Shown piece by piece: positions 35,348 through 45,738 of a DNA stretch of 52,921 nucleotides. How positions within the stretch are numbered: position 1 is the first letter of the stretch; the number at the start of each line of letters is the position of its first letter. The position numbers and the translations under genes are program-made. Source of the stretch: CABQCM01 sp965145485 (GTDB lineage: Bacteria; Bacillota; Clostridia; Oscillospirales; Acutalibacteraceae); assembly GCA_965145485.1 (NCBI GenBank), contig CBCTCU010000016.1, forward strand, positions 1 through 52,921, given 5' to 3'. The notes under the pieces are model-generated. The model saw only the letters and a program-made list of their open reading frames with translations. It was not told the origin of the DNA and made no database searches.

Positions 35348-37983
35348 ACGTGCTCAACCGGGTGACGTTAAAAACCCTGCGCCGCAATCGCCCCCGCACG
35401 CTGGTGACGATTTTGGGGGTGATTTTGTCGGCCGCCATGCTTTCGGCCGTCACCTCCTTTATCACCAGCATGCAAAACTACCTGTACGAATCCACCGTCG
35501 CGTCCGAGGGGGCCTGGGAGGCCAAGATCGAGCAGATACCCAGCAACCGGGTCGACGCTTTGGAAAACGACGCTGAAATCAAAACGCTTGGCCTGATTCG
35601 CGACGCAGGCTATGCCATCCTCGAGGGATGCCAGAACGTGGATAAGCCTTACCTTTACTGTATGGACTTTTCCGAAGAAGCCTTCTCCCTGCTCGCGGTG
35701 AACCTGACCGAAGGGCGCATGCCGGCAGGCCCGGATGAAGTGGTATTGTCCCGCCACATCTCCTATAACGGCGGGGTGGATATTCAGGTCGGTCAGACCT
35801 TGACCCTGGACATTGGCCGCCGCACCCGCAGCGACGGAGAGGTGCTCTGGCAAAGGAACTCCTATGAGACGGACGAGACCTTTTCCAAGGAGTTCAGCCG
35901 CACCGTTACCGTGGTGGGGATCTGCGAGAGGCCGACGTTTGAATACTACAGCGCTCCCGGCTACACCGTGATCGGGTACTGGGATCCGTCCACGATGCAA
36001 TCGGGGGACGTGGTGTCGGCCTACATGACCGTTTTCGATCCCTCCTCGATCTACGAGACGGTGGGGCGTTTGGAAGAACAGATCGGCATTGGTTATTCGA
36101 CGAGCTATCACAGCGACGTTTTGCGCGCGATGGGGGTCAGCAGCAACGACACCTTCAACGGGGTCATATATGGACTGGGCACCATCCTGATTGTGCTCAT
36201 CATGGTCGGCTCCATCGCGTTGATTTACAATGCTTTCGCCATCTCGGTCAGCGAGCGCTCCCGCCAGTTCGGTATGCTGGCCGGGGCGGGGGCGACCAGC
36301 CGGCAGATTTACCGCTCGGTGCTGTTTGAGGCGCTGGTGGTCGGCGGGCTGGGGATTCCCATCGGCCTTGCCGCCGGTGTTGCGGGCATCGGTATCACCC
36401 TGCACTGCCTGCAGGGGGCGATCGGTTCGCTGATGTCGTCGGCTGTGGAGGCTTCGGTTCCTTTCCGTCTGGTGGTGTCCGTACCGGCCCTGCTGATTGC
36501 GGCGGCGGTCGCTCTTGCGACGGTGCTGGTGTCGGCCTGGTTCCCCGCCCGCAGGGCGGCCAAGAACACGGCCATCGACGCCGTGCGCCAGACCAACGAC
36601 ATCCGCCTGCGTCCCCGGCAGGTGCGGGGGAACCGGGCCGTGCGCAGGCTGTTCGGCATGGAGGCCGAGCTGGCTCTCAAAAACTTCCGGCGAAACCGCC
36701 GCCGGTATCGCGCGACCATCCTGTCGCTGGTGATCAGCCTGGTGCTCTTTATCTCGGTGGCCACCTTTAACGAGGCTTTGCAGCAGAGCGTGGGGGTGGT
36801 GTACGAAGCGACGTCGGCCGATCTGGTTGTAACGTCGGCCACCGACGAGGCTGAACAGCCAAATGAGCTGGTCGAGGCTGTGCGGGAGCTGTCGGCGGTG
36901 GATCAGGCGGCTTTGTATCAAATCTATAATGCCATGGCCGATATTCCAGCCTCCGCACTGGCTCGGGAAGGGTTTCGCCCGTTGGTGATGGAGCGGGAAA
37001 ACAGCGACGGCACCTATCCATTCAATGTGGTTCTCATCGGTATGGAGGACCGTGCCTTTTCCGACTATGCCGAATCGCTCGGTATCAAAGCGCAGGAGTA
37101 TTTCAATCCGGACGCGCCGCGAGCCATTGTTTTCGACCGTTACCGGGAACAGATCTGGGAGGGGGAGGATACCTCCTTCCAATCGGGCCATAGCCTGGTT
37201 CACAACGCTGGAATGGAGCTGAATCTATATTTTCAGATTTCCGAAAAGCAGAAAAATGACCGCGGGGAATTTATCTATGTGGATCGGACGGTCGCCTCGC
37301 TCGATTTGAAAGCGGGATACTTCACCGACGATATTCCCTTCGGATTGAATGAGTATCAGGATTACAGCTTTACCATTCGGCTGTTGGTACCGTTATCGGT
37401 GGCCGAGCATTTCCTCGGCGGCGTGGAGGAAGTCACCGGTATCGCCAGCATCACGGTCGAGTCCGATCAATACCATTTGGCCGAGGAGCAGATCGACCGG
37501 CTCATCACCGCCATGGCGCTGCCGTATTATGTCAACAACTATGCGGCCCAGCTGGAAACCAGCCGCAATGTGCTGCTGGTCATCAACGTCTTTTCTTACG
37601 GCTTTATTGTCCTCATCTCGCTGATCTCCATCGCCAACGTATTCAATACCATCTCGACCAACCTGATGCTGCGGCGCAGGGAGTTTGCCATGCTCCAGTC
37701 GGTCGGCATGACCCCGGCGGGATTCCGGCGCATGCTCTGCTTTGAATGCCTCTTTTACGGCTTTAAGGCCCTGCTGTGGGGATTGCCCTTGGCCATGCTG
37801 GTCGCTTTGTGGATCCATGCGGTGGTTTCCAGCGGGGTGCAGATGGGCTTGCGCTTGCCCTGGGCGCATATCGGCGCAGGGGTGGCCTCCATCTTCCTGA
37901 TCGTGTTTATTACCATGCTCTATGCCATGAGCAAGATCCGCAAGGGTAACATTGTCGACCAGCTTCGCAACGAAAACTGTTGA
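35344..37983 (+). CDS. FtsX-family ABC permease with two large extracellular domains
   Basis: An 879-residue membrane protein. Helix 1 is at about 18-40 (LVTILGVILSAAMLSAVTSF). A first extracellular domain fills about 45-275. Three helices form an FtsX domain at about 278-415. After a cytosolic linker a further helix (about 458-478) leads to a second extracellular domain (480-735), and a second three-helix FtsX domain at 745-870 closes the protein. This doubled arrangement is found in peptide- or lipoprotein-handling exporters. With an intramembrane-sensing kinase it suggests a resistance or envelope-stress module; the ligand is unknown. It overlaps the ATPase gene and ends at a strong terminator. 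Confidence 0.93.
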
Positions 37984-38064
37984 CCGCTGGCGGTCGCTGA
38001 ACCTATCCCATGACAGAGGAAAAGGGATACGGGAAACTGCTGGTGATATCGCGTTTTACTGTGG

Positions 38065-38104
38065 CCGGCGGCCGTATTTCAAGATACGGCCGCCGGTATT
38101 CTTT
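38065..38104 (+). terminator. Terminator after the ABC permease
   Basis: Arms CCGGCGGCCGTAT (38065-38077) and ATACGGCCGCCGG (38084-38096), followed by TATTCTTT. Confidence 0.85.
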
Positions 38105-38377
38105 GCAGGACAGCATACAAATACTGGGAAATATTGTTCCTTTTTCAGTACTTTTACGGTTAATCCTCCCTTTGAGTGGGTATTTTTATATAATCCACCA
38201 AAAATAAATCCGCTTTGGCCTGATGATATTTCTGAAATATAAATATATTTGCACGGTTCTATGGTATATTTACCTTGAAAATATTGCAGCCTTGCTCTTC
38301 GGCGTTTTCCACGGCGTCCATAATACCGGTCGGCGGGGCTACAATGTTCTGAGAAAACACTTGTGGGAGGTTAAAGT
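38105..38377. other. AT-rich leader of the second dockerin gene
   Basis: A 273-base AT-rich region in a GC-rich window, with several possible -10 boxes (TATAAT near 38189, TATATT near 38263). I could not choose one promoter. GGGAGGTT lies 7 bases before the ATG. Confidence 0.4.
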
Positions 38378-41137
38378 ATGACAAACCAACTAAAACGGAG
38401 CTTGGCCCTGTTGTTGACGCTGGCCATGCTCATGGGTGTCATGATCTTGACCGGCGTAGCTTCGGCCAGTACCGGGACTGCGGAAGCTTCTGCTCTTGGC
38501 ATTGACGCGGCCGCGGCCGTGCCTCAGGAGGATGCGCAGGACACGGCACTCTATGACACGGGCGACATGGATGACAGCGGCGAGATTGACGCTGCCGACG
38601 CCCTGATGGCTCTGCAGGTTACGGTGGAACTTGTTACGCCGAACAAGGCGGAGAACCGTGCGGGCGACGTCAATGGCGACGGCCTTATTGACGCTGTGGA
38701 CGCCCTGCGGATGCTGCAGTACTCCGTAGAGCTTGTTTCGGAATTTGAGGTGGATCAGGTGAACCCGGACACGGAAGATCCTATGGTTTTGACTGAGGAG
38801 CTCAGCGAGTACACTGGCGAGGAATATTATTTCGGCAATTTCACCACGGCGGATACGCTGTACGTCATCGGTAGCGGCGATGCCGACCTGACCATCCCCG
38901 AGCGGTTCTGCGCGCTTGGCCTGCAGGGACTTGTCGCTGCCAAGGGCGAGAGCCAGATCGTGGTGTCTTACAACCTCGATTCCTACAACCAGTGGCTGCA
39001 GGAGCTGCAGGATGTATACGGCATCGAGCTGGTTTACGTCCACAATCTGTGGGATCTGGTCGATCAGTTTAAAGAATACATCACTGACAGCCACTATACT
39101 TCTTACGAATTTTTCAATGAAAACAGCCCAACTTCCGGTTCGTTCAATGAGCAGGTCTCGTATGCCAACGCCTGCACCATTGCCGGCCAGGAAGGCTGGC
39201 TGCCCATCGACTCCGACCTGATTGCCGAGGCGGAGGAGCACGGCCTGACTGCTGGCACCAAGACCGCTTTTTCGGTGGCGGAATTTGGTGAAGCTTCTCT
39301 GGGCGACGCTACCAACTTTGAGGAATACGACCTGGTCGATCACTACGGCTGGGGCGAGGACGGCCTCAACCAGGATATGATGATTATGCTCGGCGCGCGC
39401 GACTACAACATGCGCGACGTGGGTATCGCCAATGGTTGCCTCTTCTTCTCCAACCAGGTTACCCACAACTGGCAGAGCTTTGCGGAAAAGCTCAACCCCA
39501 ACGCCGTGATTCTTGGCTGGGTTGACAGCAATGGCACCAGCGAGATGATCAACATGGACAATCCGATGATGTCGGAGGTCAGTCAGTTGGGCCTGTCGGT
39601 TGTCCCGACCGACCATGCGAACAACATCAGCGTTTATGCCGGTCTGGATAAGTCCAACTTCAGGCAGACCCCGGCTCTGTCCAATGCCCGCACCGACACC
39701 GATGAGGTGCATTATGTCACCATGATCATGGAGGGCGGCACCAGCTACAGTTTCGTTGAGCGCGGTTTTGTACAGACCCAGGCTCACCTGCCCTTTACTT
39801 ATTGGAATAACGAGGCGCGCGGCACCATCCCCATGGGCTGGATGCTCACCCCGATGATGACCGACATGTCCCCTCTGATCCTCAATTACCTCTATCGGAC
39901 CGCTTCGGTCAACGACCAGTTTATAGCCAGCCTGTCGGGCGTGGGCTACAACTACAGCGATATCCTCGGCTCGGGCATGGAGGATCTGACCGGGATTCCC
40001 GCGCTGCGTCAGGAGCATTACAAGCGCACCGGGGAATACATGCAGGCCGCCGATATGGACTACATTACGATTATGGAGAGCACGCCCATTACCGATGCGG
40101 AGACCCGCGCGACGCAGCTTAACTATTATTCTCAGCCGGAGGGTATCCAGGGCGGCTTCCTGTATTACCTCAACGGCACGGGTTATGTCTCTAACGCTGC
40201 CGGCGAGGCGGGGGCCCTTTACTGGAGCAACAACAAGCCCTTTGTCGCACTGCGTGACAGCCTGTACTATTACGTAGATACTTCGCTGGCTTCCTTCCAG
40301 TCCAACGGCAGCTCGGTTGAGATTGAGTCGCAGAGCGAGCGCAACGCGACGCTGCAGCAGCTGGCCTGGACACTGAACAACCGCACCAAGGATGCCACCA
40401 CCATTGATGGCTACTCGGCGATCAGCGTTTATCAGTGGGCATTCTCCTATAACGATTGCGTGACCCTCGCGAATATGCTGGATGAGGACGTCGTGCTGGT
40501 CACCCCGGGCGAATTCCTCAGCCTGATTAACAGCAAGGTTGAGAAAACCGACGCGAAGGTTTCTTTTGAGCCGACCTTTGACGAGGATGAGGATACCCTG
40601 CCTGAGCTTGCCGGCGCCGGCCTGGCCGAAAAAGATATTGCGATGGCTATGACGGCCTCCAATGAGACAGAGTTTACTTTTGAAGCGGACACCGGGAACT
40701 GGAGCCTGGTTGCGGGCGAGGGTGCGCGCGACAACGCCTATTTCTCGGAGAACAGCAGGGATCAGTCCCTGATGCTCAACCTGGCGGGTACCAGCTCGGA
40801 TGACGAGACGGTGGATACTCCCAACGCCATGACCTACAATAAGATTGCGGTTCCCTCCAGTGCCAGCACCTTTGCTATCGGCACCAGCAGCGCTTCCTCG
40901 GCGGATATCCGTCTGCTGGCGGTTGACGAGGATGGAAACGAGACGATCATTCAGGGCACCAAAAAGGTTACCGTGGACAGCGAGACGACCGAAGAACCGG
41001 CCGACTGGGTCCGCATCTCCAGCGGTTCGAACGTGGTTACCGAGTGGGATATCTCCTCTGTCAGCGGGGAAGATACGGTATTTTATATCCAGTTCAAGGG
41101 TAGCAGCGTCCGTATTACCAGCATCGAGCTTCTGTAA
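38378..41137 (+). CDS. Secreted dockerin-bearing GxGYxYP-family putative glycoside hydrolase
   Basis: A 919-residue exported protein. Residues 1-31 are a signal peptide (KRSLALLLTLAMLMGVMI, ending ASA). Residues about 63-125 are a type I dockerin with DMDDSGEIDAADALMALQ and DVNGDGLIDAVDALRMLQ. The rest of the main body (about 130-620) matches the GxGYxYP family: HYVTMIMEGGTSYSF near 448, GTIPMGWMLTPMMTDMSPLI near 485, and the name-giving SGVGYNYSD near 520. Family members are predicted glycoside hydrolases without a firmly known substrate. A C-terminal beta-rich domain (about 760-919) could bind carbohydrate. The upstream leader is AT-rich, and GCT and GTT codons are commoner than in neighbouring genes, which may reflect high expression. 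The following gene begins 18 bases after the stop. Confidence 0.85.
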   Translation: MTNQLKRSLALLLTLAMLMGVMILTGVASASTGTAEASALGIDAAAAVPQEDAQDTALYDTGDMDDSGEIDAADALMALQVTVELVTPNKAENRAGDVNGDGLIDAVDALRMLQYSVELVSEFEVDQVNPDTEDPMVLTEELSEYTGEEYYFGNFTTADTLYVIGSGDADLTIPERFCALGLQGLVAAKGESQIVVSYNLDSYNQWLQELQDVYGIELVYVHNLWDLVDQFKEYITDSHYTSYEFFNENSPTSGSFNEQVSYANACTIAGQEGWLPIDSDLIAEAEEHGLTAGTKTAFSVAEFGEASLGDATNFEEYDLVDHYGWGEDGLNQDMMIMLGARDYNMRDVGIANGCLFFSNQVTHNWQSFAEKLNPNAVILGWVDSNGTSEMINMDNPMMSEVSQLGLSVVPTDHANNISVYAGLDKSNFRQTPALSNARTDTDEVHYVTMIMEGGTSYSFVERGFVQTQAHLPFTYWNNEARGTIPMGWMLTPMMTDMSPLILNYLYRTASVNDQFIASLSGVGYNYSDILGSGMEDLTGIPALRQEHYKRTGEYMQAADMDYITIMESTPITDAETRATQLNYYSQPEGIQGGFLYYLNGTGYVSNAAGEAGALYWSNNKPFVALRDSLYYYVDTSLASFQSNGSSVEIESQSERNATLQQLAWTLNNRTKDATTIDGYSAISVYQWAFSYNDCVTLANMLDEDVVLVTPGEFLSLINSKVEKTDAKVSFEPTFDEDEDTLPELAGAGLAEKDIAMAMTASNETEFTFEADTGNWSLVAGEGARDNAYFSENSRDQSLMLNLAGTSSDDETVDTPNAMTYNKIAVPSSASTFAIGTSSASSADIRLLAVDEDGNETIIQGTKKVTVDSETTEEPADWVRISSGSNVVTEWDISSVSGEDTVFYIQFKGSSVRITSIELL

Positions 41138-41155
41138 GAAAAGGGAGGATAAGCC

Positions 41156-42220
41156 ATGAAACTGACAAAACGCTTTTTGAGCGCTTTGATGGTAGCTGCG
41201 ATGCTGATCATTGCGCTGCCTGTGTTGAGCGCTCCGGCTACGGCAGAGACGACCACCCTTACGCTCGAAGAAAGCACTTTTGAACGCACTTCGCTGCGCA
41301 TGGGTAATTTCGTCGATGGCCGGCTGGAATTTAACAAAAACGAAAACATTCGCTCGACCCTCAATCTTGCCCAGCCTTTGAACATGACCGCCGGGGATTA
41401 TACCGCCCGGATCTATATGCGCTCGCCGCAGAAGATTGCCGGCGCCTACGAATTCCTTCGGTTTACGGTGAAAGAGGGCAACAGCACTCTGGCTACGCAG
41501 AACCTTACGGGTAATTCCTTCAGCGCCTATCAGAACAAGCCTCTGGTTTGCGAGGTGAATTTTACCCTGGCAGCGGATGCCGAGGTTGGCCTGACGATCA
41601 ATTATTACGGCAACTTTAACATCATCATTGACCGCATTGAATTTGTGACCGCTGGTACCCCCAGCGCTTCGCAGACGGTGGTCAAGGAAGGGGAAACAAC
41701 CGGCAGCGTGGATACCTACACCTTTACTGCCGACGACCTGGCTGATGTCACTGTTATCGATAACTTCTCCATTGCGCGCGGCGACACCAATGTCATGATC
41801 CCGGTTTCCTATCTCAGCGCCTGGTTTGACGAGGGGTACACTACCGCCACCATGACTTTCAGCAATGCCGATGTGGCTCTGCAGAGGCGTTTGGTGACCA
41901 AGATGAACAGCTACGATGCCTCCAACTATATGGTGACCGTCTTTGATTTTGACGTCACTTTGACTGGCGCCGGCGGACAGGAGGTTGCTTTGACCGCCAT
42001 GCCTGGCACCATTACCGTGGAGACGCTGGTTCCTCAGCGCATTACCTCCAAGTTTAACGCGGCGAACCGTAAGCTGTGCGTTTCCTATCAGGCTTCCGAG
42101 AATTCGGTAAAAGACAGCGGCCTGATCGGTACCCTGTCCAAGGTGGATGGCGATATCATTGCTACTACCAGCATCAACAATCTGGGTACAATTTTGATCG
42201 CGGCTTCCTGCCTGCAGTAG
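41156..42220 (+). CDS. Secreted protein of unknown function, partner of the GxGYxYP gene
   Basis: A 354-residue exported protein with a clear signal peptide (1-30, cleaved near SAPATA-ET). Residues about 32-175 form a beta-rich, carbohydrate-binding-module-like domain (GDYTARIYMRSPQKIAGAYE, NYYGNFNIIIDRIEFV). Residues 195-354 form a second beta-rich domain (VTVIDNFSIARGDTNVMIPV, then ATMTFSNADVALQRRLV). No dockerin, sortase motif or catalytic pattern was recognised. GGGAGGA precedes ATG; it is co-transcribed with the dockerin gene and shares its codon style. It may be a binding accessory of the upstream enzyme or a surface component. A strong terminator follows. Confidence 0.75.
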   Translation: MKLTKRFLSALMVAAMLIIALPVLSAPATAETTTLTLEESTFERTSLRMGNFVDGRLEFNKNENIRSTLNLAQPLNMTAGDYTARIYMRSPQKIAGAYEFLRFTVKEGNSTLATQNLTGNSFSAYQNKPLVCEVNFTLAADAEVGLTINYYGNFNIIIDRIEFVTAGTPSASQTVVKEGETTGSVDTYTFTADDLADVTVIDNFSIARGDTNVMIPVSYLSAWFDEGYTTATMTFSNADVALQRRLVTKMNSYDASNYMVTVFDFDVTLTGAGGQEVALTAMPGTITVETLVPQRITSKFNAANRKLCVSYQASENSVKDSGLIGTLSKVDGDIIATTSINNLGTILIAASCLQ

Positions 42221-42233
42221 TTTGTTTCTACAG

Positions 42234-42267
42234 CGACCTGCCAAGAGCTTCTTGGCAGGTCGTTTTT
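42234..42267 (+). terminator. Terminator of the secreted-protein operon
   Basis: Arms CGACCTGCCAAGA (42234-42246) and TCTTGGCAGGTCG (42250-42262) followed by TTTTT. Confidence 0.95.
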
Positions 42268-43178
42268 GATTGTCGCTGAATCCATGACACCTCTCTGGTT
42301 CTACCAGGGGCCGACAAAAGAGCCTTGGCAAACGATGAGGAAAAAACGCAGGATTTTTCAAAGAGAAACAAAGGTGCTGGTTTTCCCATAGGGAAACAGA
42401 AGTTTCTACGGGAAGTGTTCTGTTTGAAAAGGCAAAAATCGAAACCCCAAAAGAACGGTTGCCCAGTAGCGAAACAAGCGATGAAGGGATAGTTTTTCCG
42501 TACCCCTTCCAGGGGCCGGCAAGTTCCGACCCCTCCGGGGACTGGGCAAACCACTCGTTTACTAGTGGCTTTGATTTGCAGGCGGCGATTGATTTGGCTT
42601 GAAGCAGGAAATTTGTTGGCGGGTATCCGTGACGGCGCCAAAAGCCGTGGGTTCTGTTGGCTGGATGGCCTGACAAAGGCTTTTCTTATCGCCAGGGGCA
42701 GAACGGATAGCCGCTTTTGTGTGCATAATGAATCCCAACATGGCGGGGACAACCAATGGTGTACCGTAAGCATACCCGGCCCCAGCGGTGTTATACTGTA
42801 TGAAAGGGCTGGAGCAGACCCCGGCAGGGTTCGCTCAATCAGGGGCATTGTATGCGCTACAGTGGCCATGATGGAGAGTTCCATCTCGATATGAGGGCAG
42901 ATTTGGGTTAACCGGCGGGTCAGGGCTGCGGATCAGCGATGCTTGTCAAAGCAAATGGGATATGCATTTACTGCGCTGAAACAGGGCCGTTAGTCCCATG
43001 CTATTCGGGCAGGTAGAGCCTAAGCATTGCTTGTTAAAATGCAGTGTTATTTGCTTGGGGCAGGGTGTTTGGCCAAACGGCCTTACCCGGTTCCGAGTTG
43101 GGGATGCTCTGGGGGCAGAGCCGGCGCCCTTTTGTCGCATTCGCTCTTTCCAGGTTTTCAACCGGTTGGCAAGAATGG
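42268..43178. other. Long spacer, about 910 bases
   Basis: No credible gene on either strand and no tandem repeat. GC is lower than in neighbouring genes. Open frames here lack ribosome binding sites and show no recognisable domain. It could hold an eroded gene, but I cannot name it. Confidence 0.4.
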
Positions 43179-43179
43179 T

Positions 43180-43207
43180 TGCGTCTTTTCACAAAATCCG
43201 TTATAAT
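43180..43207 (+). promoter_or_regulatory. Promoter of galM
   Basis: TTGCGT (about 43179-43184), a 17-base spacer and TATAAT (43202-43207), 28 bases before the GTG start. Confidence 0.65.
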
Positions 43208-43235
43208 ACCTTTGTATGCAAAGGAGGAGTGTTGC

Positions 43236-44306
43236 GTGGGAGTGATACGACAGCCCTTTGGACGTCTGGATGACGGCCGTTGTGTCGAGCGTTGGACCCT
43301 CACCAGCGGACGTCTGCGGGTATCCCTGCTGACCTATGGAGCCGCGGTGCAGTCGGTGGTGTTTGACGGGGTAGATATTGTGCTGGGATTTGACCGCATT
43401 GAGGATTATCGGGACGCGCGGTGCCCTTATATCGGTACCGTAGTCGGGCGGTATGCCAACCGGCTTTCCGACGGGCTGGTCGTGTCGGGCCGTCCCTGTC
43501 CGCTGGACTGCAACGAGGGAGACGCCGTGCAACTGCATGGCGGAAGCCAGGGCCTGCACCGGCGGCTGTGGGAGGCGCGGCCCGCGACCGGACATTATCC
43601 CGGCGTGGTCTTCACCCTCGACTGCGCGGACATGCAGGCCGGGTGCCCGGGCAACATGCGCATTCAGGTCACCTATACCCTGGCGTCGGATTCGGCGCTG
43701 CGCATCGACTATGCGGCTGTCTGCGGCCAGGATACGGTGGTCAACCTGACCAATCACGCCTTTTTCAACCTCAACGGCACCGCGGCGGAGGACATTCGCA
43801 ACCATACCCTTGAGCTATGGGCCGACGCCTACCTGCCGGTAGACGCGCGGCTGCTGCCGCTAGGGCCTCCCGCTGTGGTGGAGGGGACGCCTTTTGCCTT
43901 TGCGCCGTCCGCAACGGGCCTGCCGGGCGGGGAAAACCAGATTGGCAGCCGGCTGAGTTCCGATCATCCGCAAATAGCGCTGGCCGGCGGCATCGACCAT
44001 AATTTTTGCATCGGCGGCGAGGGGATTCGCCTGGCAGCGAGGGTGGCCTCCCCAAAAACCGGGCTTGTGATGGAGTGCTATACCGACCAACCGGGGGTTC
44101 AGGTTTATCTGGGGCAGGGGCTGGAGGAGCAGACGGGAAAAGGCGGGATTGCCAACGGCGCCTTCGCCGGGCTCTGCCTGGAAACCCAGCATTATCCCGA
44201 CAGCCCGCATCATCCGGAATACCCCACCACCTTTTTGAAGGCCGGGGATACCTTTCGCTCGGCGACCGAATACCGTTTTTACCATAGGGAGGATTGTGCA
44301 TTATGA
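43236..44306 (+). CDS. galM: Aldose 1-epimerase (galactose mutarotase)
   Basis: A 356-residue beta-sandwich enzyme interconverting alpha and beta anomers of hexoses, cytosolic. The start is GTG 43236 with AAGGAGG 8 bases upstream. Family landmarks are LTYGAAVQSVVF, GTVVGRYANRL (the substrate-binding Arg), CNEGDAVQLHGG with a His, the catalytic His in VNLTNHAFFNLNG near 172, and the catalytic Glu in CLETQHYPDSPHHPEYP near 315. It overlaps the next gene by 4 bases (ATGA). It would help use of sugars released by the glycosidases in this window. Confidence 0.95.
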   Translation: MGVIRQPFGRLDDGRCVERWTLTSGRLRVSLLTYGAAVQSVVFDGVDIVLGFDRIEDYRDARCPYIGTVVGRYANRLSDGLVVSGRPCPLDCNEGDAVQLHGGSQGLHRRLWEARPATGHYPGVVFTLDCADMQAGCPGNMRIQVTYTLASDSALRIDYAAVCGQDTVVNLTNHAFFNLNGTAAEDIRNHTLELWADAYLPVDARLLPLGPPAVVEGTPFAFAPSATGLPGGENQIGSRLSSDHPQIALAGGIDHNFCIGGEGIRLAARVASPKTGLVMECYTDQPGVQVYLGQGLEEQTGKGGIANGAFAGLCLETQHYPDSPHHPEYPTTFLKAGDTFRSATEYRFYHREDCAL

Positions 44307-44608
44307 TACGTCACATCGTTCTGTTTTCGTTTAAACCCGAGGCGGAGGGACGCTCCAAAGCAGAGAACGTCGCTCTGACCAAGGCCATGCTGGAAGCCCT
44401 GCCGTCGAAAATCGGGCTGATCCGCTCTTCCTTGGTGCAAACCAATGCGCCAGGCGCGTCGGGGGACAATTTTGATTTGCTGCTCATTTCCGATTTCGAC
44501 AGCTTGGAGGATTTGCAGGCTTACCAGGTTCATCCCGACCATGTGGCGGTGGGGGAGTTCATGCGGCCCCTGCGCACCGGGCGGGCGAGCATAGACGTCG
44601 AAATTTAA
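44303..44608 (+). CDS. Dabb (stress-responsive A/B barrel) domain protein
   Basis: A 101-residue protein of the dimeric alpha/beta barrel (ferredoxin-like) superfamily. It opens with MIRHIVLFSFKPEAEG, the usual Dabb strand, and contains YQVHPDHVAVGEFMRPL, which has the conserved HPxH element. The role of the family is largely unknown; some members are enzymes or binding proteins in sugar or secondary metabolism. Translation is coupled to galM through ATGA, and GGGAGGA lies at the galM 3' end. Confidence 0.88.
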   Translation: MIRHIVLFSFKPEAEGRSKAENVALTKAMLEALPSKIGLIRSSLVQTNAPGASGDNFDLLLISDFDSLEDLQAYQVHPDHVAVGEFMRPLRTGRASIDVEI

Positions 44609-44892
44609 CGCGCCTCCGGCATATTGTGCCAATCCTTTGCGGCTACAGGAGCGGTCACCATCGGGAAAAGGGATTCCTGTGTGGCTGACATAGCAAACTT
44701 TTGCATGATCGGATGGCACGGGCGCGGCATACCGTCTGTTTTGAGAAAATTTGGAGGATCTGGATTGACACACCAGGCCATCGGGGTATAATATGTGTGG
44801 GGATGCGTTGCCTGCCCATCAACCGGCAATGGATCGCTTGGCGCGGAGGCGCCGATCCCACCATGGGATACCACTGGAAACGAGGGACGTTT

Positions 44893-45738
44893 ATGATATG
44901 TGAGAACTGTGGGCATTATCTCCCCGATGGAGAGAAGCAATGCTTTCACTGCGGCGCCATGCAGCATGGCGAGGGAAAGGCCCCAAGCCACGGGCAGGCG
45001 CGCCATGGCGCCGGCGGTGGCCGCAGGGGGCCGAGTGTACGGATTTTGCTGATCGTGCTGGTCCTGCTGGTGATCGCCGCTGTGGTGATCTGGTATTTGG
45101 TTTACTCGATGAATCGAGAGCCAGGCGATGACGCGGCCGCCAGCGCGTTATCCTCCCAGGAGGCGTCCTCGGTCGTTACCCCGCAGGTGACGGGGGATTT
45201 GATCGGGCAGACCGACGAGGCCGATATCCTGCTGGTGGATCAGAAGGAAATTTACCTTTGCTCGAGAGCGACCGGCCAGGCTGAGCTGGTCTGCGGCCTG
45301 ACCGACAAGGGCGTGAGCATCCTCTCGGCCGCTTACTGCAATAACTTTGTCTATTTTGTGGAGCGCTCGGAAAGTTACCAGTATCTGTATCGCGTTTCCC
45401 CTTCGGCCGGGGCAGAGGTGGAAGAGCTGCGTGTGAACGACGAGGGCAACCAGATGCGCACACAGATCGACCAGCTGATGGCCGTCAACGGCAAGCTGTG
45501 CGGTTTTGCGCGATATCCAAGGGTGGAGGGAACCTCAGAGGCCTACGTCGAGCTGTATCAGCTCAACGCCGACGGGGTATACCGCGCGTCCGACGCCAGC
45601 ACCAAGATCCTGTTTACCACCCAGAATGCAGAGGAAGATCGGGACAAGGAGATCGATCGATACACCGTATCGGCGGGCGACACCTCGATATCGGTCTTTT
45701 ACGATGGGGAGCTTATCACCGAGTGCGCCGTCAGCTAG
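44893..45738 (+). CDS. Zinc-ribbon membrane protein with extracytoplasmic domain
   Basis: A 281-residue protein. The N-terminal zinc ribbon CENCGHYLPDGEKQCFHCG (3-21) is of the zinc-ribbon_2 type. A basic linker (RHGAGGGRRGPSVR) leads to one membrane helix at about 53-77 (ILLIVLVLLVIAAVVIWYLV). The remainder (80-281) would lie outside and looks like a beta-propeller fragment or beta-rich sensor: repeated short strands such as DILLVDQKEIYLCS and NNFVYFVERSESYQYLYRV. The family function is unknown; similar proteins occur in Clostridia. The start is chosen at ATG 44893 because GAGGGA lies upstream and the ribbon begins there; earlier in-frame codons only add low-information sequence. Confidence 0.75.
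   Translation: MICENCGHYLPDGEKQCFHCGAMQHGEGKAPSHGQARHGAGGGRRGPSVRILLIVLVLLVIAAVVIWYLVYSMNREPGDDAAASALSSQEASSVVTPQVTGDLIGQTDEADILLVDQKEIYLCSRATGQAELVCGLTDKGVSILSAAYCNNFVYFVERSESYQYLYRVSPSAGAEVEELRVNDEGNQMRTQIDQLMAVNGKLCGFARYPRVEGTSEAYVELYQLNADGVYRASDASTKILFTTQNAEEDRDKEIDRYTVSAGDTSISVFYDGELITECAVS

Noticed and set aside
38390..42676. Very long minus-strand open frame opposite the dockerin genes
   Set aside because: The plus strand carries a signal peptide, dockerin, family motifs, ribosome binding sites and a terminator. The minus frame is a GC-codon shadow.
42268..43178. Gene or insertion-sequence remnant
   Set aside because: Open frames here have no start signals and no recognisable domain or terminal inverted repeats.
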